Part shown: positions 1 through 5,335 of the stretch, piece by piece
How positions within the stretch are numbered: position 1 is the stretch's first letter
Layout of the letters: each line of letters opens with the position of its first letter
Origin: Bacteroidota bacterium
GTDB lineage: Bacteria; Bacteroidota; Bacteroidia; 2-12-FULL-35-15
Direction of reading: 5' to 3'
Assembly: GCA_026391935.1 (NCBI GenBank)
Contig: JAPLDC010000100.1
Location: 1 to 6,759, forward strand
DNA: 6,759 bases
Program-made: the position numbers and the translations under genes
The notes under the pieces: generated by a model
The model's database searches: none
Seen by the model: the letters and a program-made list of their open reading frames with translations, nothing else
Told to the model about the DNA's origin: nothing

Positions 1-1999
1 TAGAATATGTTCCCTCATCTTCACTGAAACATACATCCGGTAAAATTACGTCTGCATATTCTGTTGTCATGTTTTGGAAAATATCAACGACAACAAGAAA
101 ATCCAAGGCTTCCACTTCTTTGATTGTTTTTGCAGTGTTAGGTTCTGTCTGAACGGTATTATCTCCAACGCAAAATAAAATTTTTGTTTCTCCACTTGTT
201 GCCTTGTGCAACATCGTTGGAAGTTTATAACCTTCTTTTCTAGACAATCCTTCTACTCCCCAATCTTTCTCCATTTTTACAATCGCTTGTTCATTGGTGC
301 AAGACTGATAATTGTGAAATACATTTGGTAATGCACCCATATCACAGGCTCCCTGCACATTATTTTGTCCGCGTAAAGGATTCACACCACAACCGCGTTT
401 TCCCAAATGGCCTAGTATCATTTGTAAATTAGCAAGTGTTTTCACATTGTCTGTTCCGCATACATGTTCAGTTATTCCTAGCGTATATAGAATACTTACT
501 TTTTTTGCATCAGCCAGCATTTTTGCAACCTGCTTTATTTTTTCAACAGGGACACCTGAAATTTCTGATGCTTGTTCAACAGTAAAATCCTTCAACCATT
601 TTTTTATTTCTTCAGGATTTTCGGTGTTATTTTTCATGAACTCTTTATCTTCCCAACCGTTATTCAAAATCTTAGTCATCAGCCCGTTTAAAAAAGGAAC
701 ATCTGTACCTACTCTGATTGGAACATATAAGTCAGACCAATGCGATATATCTACCTTACGCGGGTCACAGACAATTAATTTTGCTCCATTTTGTGCTGCA
801 CGTTTTACATAATATGAAACAACAGGATGCGCTTCAGTCATGTTTGAACCAATAACAAACATCAATTCAGTTTCCAATATTTCGTCAATAGAATTTGTTG
901 CAGCTCCACTTCCAAAAGCATGTGCCAATCCTGCAACGGTAGGAGCATGACACGTTCTGGCGCAGTGGTCAACATTATTTGTTTTAATTACAGCACGAGT
1001 AAATTTTTGAATGGCGTAATTATTTTCGTTAGTGATTCGTCCAGAACCCAATGCAGAAAAAACATCCGGACCATGTATATCAACAGTTGTTTTTATTTTT
1101 TCTGCAATCAAATCTAATGCTTCATCCCAGCTAGCACGTTCATGTTTGCCATTCCGTTTGATCATCGGATATTGCAAGCGTTTCGGGCTCGCATGAAATT
1201 CAAACCCATAACGACCTTTCACGCAAAGCATTCCATTGTTAGGCCACACTTCCCGACCCGTGACACGTACAACTTTATTTTTTTCCTGATCAACATGCAA
1301 TGTCAACTGACATCCAACACCGCAGTATGGACAAGTTGTATCCACCTTTTCCAATTCGGCATAACGACCTTTTCCACGTGATTTTTTATCTGTCAATGCA
1401 CCGGTGGGACAAAGTTGAACACACTCACCACACTGAACACAAGTAGAATCTCCCATCGGAATATCATCATCACACATAATCGTTGTTTCCAAACCACGAA
1501 ACCCAAACCCAAGCACTTCGTTTACTACAGAATGATTACATGCAGCCACACATCTTCCGCACTTGATGCATTTGTCGTAATCAATTACAATAAATTCTGA
1601 ACTCTCATCTTTTCTTCCTGTAGGATGATCAGAAAAAGTTGTTTTTTCAATTCCTAAATGATAACAAGCATCTTGCAATTCACAAGTACCACTTCTTTCA
1701 CAAGCCAAACAATTATGATGACCGGAAGAAAGCATCAGATCCACCACCATGCGTTGTGCTTCTTTTATTTCTTTGCTATCCGAACAAACTTTCATGCCTT
1801 CTCTCACTTTAAGATTACATGATGTTTGATATCCGCGCATGCCTTCAACAGAAACAACACATGCTCTGCATTTTGCAGCCTGTCCAGTTTTCACATGATA
1901 ACATAAAGTAGGAATATAGATACCGTTTCTCTTCGCAACATCAAGAACTGTTTCGTCCTCATTTGCTGTATATGTTTCATTATTCAGGATTATTTGCAT
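1..1999 (-). CDS. fdhA: NuoG-fused formate dehydrogenase catalytic (alpha) subunit, Cys-type, 3' end outside window
   Basis: Catalytic subunit of a cytoplasmic NAD-linked formate dehydrogenase, interconverting formate and CO2 at a Mo- or W-bis-pyranopterin site. I translated 666 codons from the ATG at 1999, with no stop before the left edge. Family members run to roughly 900 residues, so about a quarter is missing, including the C-terminal cofactor-binding domain. Domains in order: a NuoG-like [2Fe-2S] domain (C33, C44, C47, C61); a His-Cys [4Fe-4S] segment (GHHNC, then C97, C100, C106); two ferredoxin [4Fe-4S] motifs (C144/147/150/154 and C187/190/193/197); and the molybdopterin oxidoreductase core with its own [4Fe-4S] (C223, C226, C230, C259). 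Active-site residues by analogy with E. coli FDH-H are K261 (CVKG), C350-H351 in RTCHAPTV, and R543 in NPLRGQNNVQG. Cys replaces selenocysteine. The start is fixed by the NuoG-type opening MQIILNNETY; the leader has no Shine-Dalgarno sequence. It lies 28 bases after the NuoF-like gene. A hydrogenase is excluded because H-cluster motifs are absent. Confidence 0.95.
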   Translation of the reverse strand, partial: MQIILNNETYTANEDETVLDVAKRNGIYIPTLCYHVKTGQAAKCRACVVSVEGMRGYQTSCNLKVREGMKVCSDSKEIKEAQRMVVDLMLSSGHHNCLACERSGTCELQDACYHLGIEKTTFSDHPTGRKDESSEFIVIDYDKCIKCGRCVAACNHSVVNEVLGFGFRGLETTIMCDDDIPMGDSTCVQCGECVQLCPTGALTDKKSRGKGRYAELEKVDTTCPYCGVGCQLTLHVDQEKNKVVRVTGREVWPNNGMLCVKGRYGFEFHASPKRLQYPMIKRNGKHERASWDEALDLIAEKIKTTVDIHGPDVFSALGSGRITNENNYAIQKFTRAVIKTNNVDHCARTCHAPTVAGLAHAFGSGAATNSIDEILETELMFVIGSNMTEAHPVVSYYVKRAAQNGAKLIVCDPRKVDISHWSDLYVPIRVGTDVPFLNGLMTKILNNGWEDKEFMKNNTENPEEIKKWLKDFTVEQASEISGVPVEKIKQVAKMLADAKKVSILYTLGITEHVCGTDNVKTLANLQMILGHLGKRGCGVNPLRGQNNVQGACDMGALPNVFHNYQSCTNEQAIVKMEKDWGVEGLSRKEGYKLPTMLHKATSGETKILFCVGDNTVQTEPNTAKTIKEVEALDFLVVVDIFQNMTTEYADVILPDVCFSEDEGTYS

Positions 2000-2027
2000 G
2001 GTGCAAAAAATTAAAATGTTTTACGAA

Positions 2028-3890
2028 CTAATATTTTACGATCGCTTCAAATTTGCAGGTGCTTAAACACAATCCGCAACGTATACATAATTCTGTATTG
2101 ATAATATGTGCTTGTTTTTTCTCACCATGAATTGCTTCCACAGGGCATACTTTTTTGCATGCTTGACAGCCATTGCATTTATCAAGAATTTCAAAAACGA
2201 TGAGGTCTTTACAAACTGCTGTTCTGCACTTTTTATCTCTGATGTGTTCTATGTATTCTTCTTTAAAATGTCGTAATGTGCTTAATACAGGATTGGGAGC
2301 TGTTTGACCGAGCCCACACAAAGAAGCGTTAGTAACAGTACTAGCAAGCTTTTCCAACTCATCAATATCTTTCATCTCACCTTTTCCTTCACAGATCCTG
2401 TCAACAATTTGTTTCATGCGTGCTGTCCCTTCGCGGCATGGAACACACTTACCACACGATTCATCCTGAACAAATTCGAGAAAGAAACGAGCAACGTCCA
2501 CCATGCAACTACTTTCGTCCATCACTATTAAGCCACCGCTTCCCATTATAGCACCTAATTTATTCAACGATTCATAATCCAAAGGAACATCCAGATGCTC
2601 TGCTGGAATACAACCGCCGGATGGTCCACCAATTTGTGCCGCCTTATATTTTTTGTTTGTTGATATTCCACCACCAATGTCGTAAACTAATTTCCGTAAC
2701 GGGGTTCCAACCGGAACTTCAACAAGTCCGGAAATTTTCACTGTTCCGGCAAGAGCAAATATTTTTGTGCCTTTACTTTTCTCTGTTCCTATTTCAGCAA
2801 ATTGAGCACCTCCTTTATTTATTAAAAGAGGAATATTCGAGAATGTCTCTACATTATTCAGAACAGTCGGTTTGTTCCACAATCCTTTCTCAGCAGGAAA
2901 TGGAGGACGGGGACGAGGTTCACCACGATTACCTTCTATAGATGTAATGAGAGCGGTTTCTTCGCCGCAGACAAAAGCGCCTGACCCTTTTCTGATCTCC
3001 AGATCAAAATTAAATCCGGTTCCAAAAATATTCTTTCCAATCAATCCGAATTCTTGTGCCTGATCTATTGCAATTTGCAACCTTTCAATAGCCAGTGGAT
3101 ATTCTGCTCGCACATAAACATAACCTGTAGAACTTCCAATTGCAAAAGCGCCTATTGCCATTCCTTCTATGATGCTATGGGGATCTCCTTCCAGAATACT
3201 GCGATCCATAAAGGCTCCGGGATCGCCTTCATCAGCATTACAAAGTATATATTTTTCAGTGTCCTGACTTTTTCTCGCAAAATTCCATTTGGTACCTGTC
3301 GGGAAACCTGCACCACCACGTCCACGTAATCCCGATACTGTAACCTCCTGAACAACTTGTTCGCTGCTCATAGAAGTCAGCACTTTGCTTAATGCTTTAT
3401 ATCCGCCACATGCAATGTAGTCTGCAATTTTCGTAGGATTTATCTTTCCACAATTTCTAAGGACTTGTTTATCCTGATTTTTAAAAAATGGCAATTCCGA
3501 TTTTTTAGAAACCTTTTGTTCATCCACAGGATGCAATAAATTTTCAATGATCTTTCCACCAATCAAATGCTGTTCAACAATTTCTTTTACATCCTGCGCA
3601 CGCACTTTCTGATAAAAGGTATCATCCTTCCCGATAACAACGACAGGTCCAATAGCACAAGGTCCAAGGCAACCCGTTTCCATTATTTCAAGCGTTCCGT
3701 CTAATTTTGCATTTGATAATTGAGAAACGAAAGCATCCTTCACTTTCATTGAACCGGAAGCAATACAACCACCTCCTGCACATATATATATTTTTTCGGA
3801 ATTGTACTCCTTGCTTTTTAAAAGAGTATCACATAATGTTGTTAAGTCTTCAGCATTCTTAAGAACATGCATATATTTATTTATATCCAT
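2028..3890 (-). CDS. NuoF/HydB-type flavin and NAD(H)-binding iron-sulfur subunit of formate dehydrogenase (beta subunit)
   Basis: Electron-transfer subunit that should carry FMN and react with NAD(H), 620 residues. Domains in order: a thioredoxin-like [2Fe-2S] domain (C37, C42, C74, C78); the 51-kDa NuoF core with the FMN-site glycine-rich loop GLRGRGGAGFPTGTKW (187-202), the nucleotide-site CNADEGDPGAFMDR (217-230) and GSGAFVCGEETAL (302-314); an SLBB region (about 377-430); the N3-type [4Fe-4S] motif C479-x2-C482-x2-C485 with C525; and a C-terminal 2x[4Fe-4S] ferredoxin domain (C572/575/578/582 and C602/605/608/612). Complex I NuoF (about 420-450 residues) lacks both end domains; HydB, HndC and the beta subunits of NAD-dependent formate dehydrogenases have them. 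C462, H549, C555 and C560 could form the extra metal site described in bifurcating HydABC. The start overlaps the NuoE-like stop as TAATG and has a strong Shine-Dalgarno sequence. The fdhA neighbour argues for formate dehydrogenase rather than hydrogenase. Reaction with ferredoxin as well as NAD is inferred. Confidence 0.95.
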   Translation of the reverse strand: MDINKYMHVLKNAEDLTTLCDTLLKSKEYNSEKIYICAGGGCIASGSMKVKDAFVSQLSNAKLDGTLEIMETGCLGPCAIGPVVVIGKDDTFYQKVRAQDVKEIVEQHLIGGKIIENLLHPVDEQKVSKKSELPFFKNQDKQVLRNCGKINPTKIADYIACGGYKALSKVLTSMSSEQVVQEVTVSGLRGRGGAGFPTGTKWNFARKSQDTEKYILCNADEGDPGAFMDRSILEGDPHSIIEGMAIGAFAIGSSTGYVYVRAEYPLAIERLQIAIDQAQEFGLIGKNIFGTGFNFDLEIRKGSGAFVCGEETALITSIEGNRGEPRPRPPFPAEKGLWNKPTVLNNVETFSNIPLLINKGGAQFAEIGTEKSKGTKIFALAGTVKISGLVEVPVGTPLRKLVYDIGGGISTNKKYKAAQIGGPSGGCIPAEHLDVPLDYESLNKLGAIMGSGGLIVMDESSCMVDVARFFLEFVQDESCGKCVPCREGTARMKQIVDRICEGKGEMKDIDELEKLASTVTNASLCGLGQTAPNPVLSTLRHFKEEYIEHIRDKKCRTAVCKDLIVFEILDKCNGCQACKKVCPVEAIHGEKKQAHIINTELCIRCGLCLSTCKFEAIVKY

Positions 3891-4417
3891 TAGATTGCCT
3901 CCTCCTTATTTACTTCTTTTTGTTTTTTGTAGGAACTAATTATTTTCTTGACATCAGAAGGTTTCACCCATTGATGTACATCATCATTCACCATAATGAT
4001 GGGCGCCAAACCACAAGCGCCAAAGCATCTTCCAACATCCAATGTAAAAAGTTTGTCGGGAGAAGTTTCACCTATTTCAATACTTAATTGTTGTTTAAGA
4101 GCAGTTAGTATTTCATTTGCTCCTTGCACGTAGCAGGCTGTGCCAAGACAAACACGGATAAGATATTTGCCACGTGGTTTTAAGGAGAAGAATGAATAGA
4201 AGGTAATGACACCATACACTTTTGATAAGGGTTCATTCAGAATTTCGGATATTTTTAAAATCGCTTCTTGCGGGATAAAACCAAAAAGACTTTGTGTTGC
4301 TTGAAGGACCGGGATCAAGGCACCGGGTTTTTCTTTGAAGGAAATAATGATCTCTTCTAATCGTTCCAATAAGCCCTCATCGTCATTACCACAAGAGCAC
4401 TTTTCAACTTTTGCCAT
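3890..4417 (-). CDS. NuoE/HydC-type [2Fe-2S] subunit of formate dehydrogenase (gamma subunit)
   Basis: Small electron-transfer subunit of the 24-kDa NuoE family, 175 residues, a typical length. A helical N-terminal part (about 15-75, with ATQSLFGFIP and the VYGVITFYSFFSL segment) precedes a thioredoxin-like fold that binds one [2Fe-2S] cluster through C90 and C95 (CLGTAC) and C131 and C135 (CFGAC). In complex I and HydABC-type enzymes this protein sits beside the flavin subunit, and its cluster exchanges electrons with the FMN. The direct one-base overlap with the NuoF-like gene fits a stable pair. The N-terminus carries two further cysteines, C7 and C9 in KCSCG, of unknown role. The ATG at 4417 follows an A-rich leader without a Shine-Dalgarno sequence. 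This is the first gene after the 113-base gap, so the dehydrogenase genes may have their own promoter. A complex I subunit is unlikely, since the neighbours are fdhD and fdhA. Confidence 0.95.
   Translation of the reverse strand: MAKVEKCSCGNDDEGLLERLEEIIISFKEKPGALIPVLQATQSLFGFIPQEAILKISEILNEPLSKVYGVITFYSFFSLKPRGKYLIRVCLGTACYVQGANEILTALKQQLSIEIGETSPDKLFTLDVGRCFGACGLAPIIMVNDDVHQWVKPSDVKKIISSYKKQKEVNKEEAI
3898..3907 (-). promoter_or_regulatory. Strong Shine-Dalgarno sequence for the NuoF-like gene
   Basis: On the minus strand AAGGAGGAGG ends seven bases before the ATG at 3890, inside the last codons (Lys-Glu-Glu) of the NuoE-like gene. It supports the chosen start and, with the TAATG stop-start overlap, suggests translational coupling of the two subunits. 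The other starts visible here (4417, 5334, 1999) have no comparable site. The Lys-Glu-Glu codons could produce this purine run by chance, so its ribosome-binding role is probable, not certain. Confidence 0.7.
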
Positions 4418-4430
4418 TTGAATTTTATTT

Positions 4431-4447
4431 TTTTATTCGTAATAAAA
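4431..4447. repeat. AT-only inverted repeat just upstream of the NuoE-like gene
   Basis: TTTTATT at 4431-4437 and AATAAAA at 4441-4447 form a perfect seven-base inverted repeat around a three-base centre, ending 14 bases before the start codon at 4417 on the minus strand. A second small palindrome, AGAATTCT, lies at 4489-4496 and overlaps the possible -10 element. Either could be an operator, but in such AT-rich DNA short palindromes arise easily. The stem is too weak to act as a terminator. Confidence 0.3.
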
Positions 4448-4493
4448 TTTTTCCTTGAAGCCGCAAAAACGTGATTTTTAGTTATACAAGAAT

Positions 4494-4522
4494 TCTATAT
4501 TTTCATTCCGTCTTTGTGACAA
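4494..4522 (-). promoter_or_regulatory. Possible promoter for the formate dehydrogenase subunit genes
   Basis: In the 113-base gap between fdhD and the NuoE-like gene, the minus strand reads TTGTCA (4522-4517), a 17-base spacer, then TATAGA (4499-4494). This resembles a sigma-70 pair with 5/6 and 4/6 matches and would give a leader of about 70 bases. If the host is a member of the Bacteroidota, the usual promoter is TTTG plus TAnnTTTG, and I found no convincing match to that form, so the assignment is weak. Read-through from fhs-fdhD is equally possible, since no terminator hairpin with a U-tract lies between. Confidence 0.3.
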
Positions 4523-4530
4523 TTTTGTTT

Positions 4531-5334
4531 TTAATGATTTTTAATATTTTCAATTTGACTGTATGCAGTAAATTTCTTTTCTCTGCAAAAAGCCATCAGC
4601 GTAATGCCCAATTGTTCGGCAAGATCAACAGCAAGAGACGATGGTGCAGAAACAGCTGCCAAAAATGGAATACCGGCAGCATAACATTTGTTTACAATTT
4701 CATAGGATATCCTTCCGCTAACCACTAAACATTTTGCGTTCAACAATTCTTTTTTATAAAGGAGACTTCCGATCACTTTATCAACTGCATTGTGTCTACC
4801 AATATCTTCTTGTATTGCCAAAAGTTTACCACCAATTGTAAATGCGGCGGCAGCATGTGAGCCACCTGATTTTTTAAAAGTATCCTGAAATGAATTCATT
4901 TGCTCAAACATCTTGCCTACCATTTCGGCATCTAATTTTTCTGTAACAACAATTTTTTTTGAATCGTTGGAAAATCCATCCAATTCGGATTTCCCGCAAA
5001 TCCCACAAGAAGAAGAAGAAATAATACTCCTGGAAATTTCCATTCCTTTACCAACTTTTTCATTTGGAATTGTTACATCCACATTAGTGACAAAACCTTT
5101 ATCACTTTTTTCAACAACAGAAATTAAAGGATCATCATCAATCTCTGAATATACATTTTCAGAAAACAAAAGCCCACGCACAAGCTCTTTCTCAGAGCCT
5201 GGCGTGCGCATTGTGATAGTAAAGGGATTTTTATTAATGGTGATTTTCAGCGATTCTTCTACAACAAGAACATCGTTGACAGGAAAAAAATTCCCTTCTG
5301 AATATTTTTGACCTTTAAAAGAAGCTGTACTCAT
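4531..5334 (-). CDS. fdhD: Formate dehydrogenase accessory sulfurtransferase FdhD
   Basis: FdhD takes sulfur from a cysteine desulfurase (IscS in E. coli) and transfers it to the molybdenum or tungsten bis-pyranopterin cofactor before insertion into formate dehydrogenase; without it the enzyme is inactive. It acts in the cytoplasm. The 267-residue length is normal. Visible motifs are the sulfur-carrying CxxC loop SSCGICGKSELDG (C110 and C113), GGSHAAAAF (157-165), the strongly conserved EDIGRHNAVDKVIG (176-189), VSGRISYEIVNKC (205-217) and the C-terminal VSAPSSLAVDLAEQLGITL. The protein starts at the only sensible ATG, one base after the fhs stop (TAA A ATG), so translation of the two is probably coupled. 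No Shine-Dalgarno sequence is seen. Its substrate enzyme is very likely the FdhA encoded downstream on the same strand. Confidence 0.97.
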   Translation of the reverse strand: MSTASFKGQKYSEGNFFPVNDVLVVEESLKITINKNPFTITMRTPGSEKELVRGLLFSENVYSEIDDDPLISVVEKSDKGFVTNVDVTIPNEKVGKGMEISRSIISSSSCGICGKSELDGFSNDSKKIVVTEKLDAEMVGKMFEQMNSFQDTFKKSGGSHAAAAFTIGGKLLAIQEDIGRHNAVDKVIGSLLYKKELLNAKCLVVSGRISYEIVNKCYAAGIPFLAAVSAPSSLAVDLAEQLGITLMAFCREKKFTAYSQIENIKNH

Positions 5335-5335
5335 T

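Noticed and set aside
2000..2027. Possible terminator or promoter between the NuoF-like gene and fdhA
   Set aside because: The 28 bases contain only an AT-rich leader with no stable hairpin or promoter pair.
1..4417. Reading the three dehydrogenase genes as complex I (nuoEFG) or as an FeFe-hydrogenase
   Set aside because: The large subunit carries the formate dehydrogenase active site (CHAPTV, NPLRGQNNVQG) and no H-cluster motifs; no membrane subunits of complex I are present, and fdhD is adjacent.
4465..4480. CAAAAACGTGATTTTTAG as a terminator after fdhD or an FNR/CRP-type site
   Set aside because: The stem is only five A-T pairs without a U-tract, and the half-sites do not match TTGAT-N4-ATCAA or TGTGA-N6-TCACA.
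4913..5311. Plus-strand open frame of 132 codons antisense to fdhD, and similar plus-strand frames elsewhere (447-812, 2621-2941, 5655-5999)
   Set aside because: They lie wholly within strongly conserved minus-strand genes, show no recognisable domains, and have compositions typical of antisense shadows.
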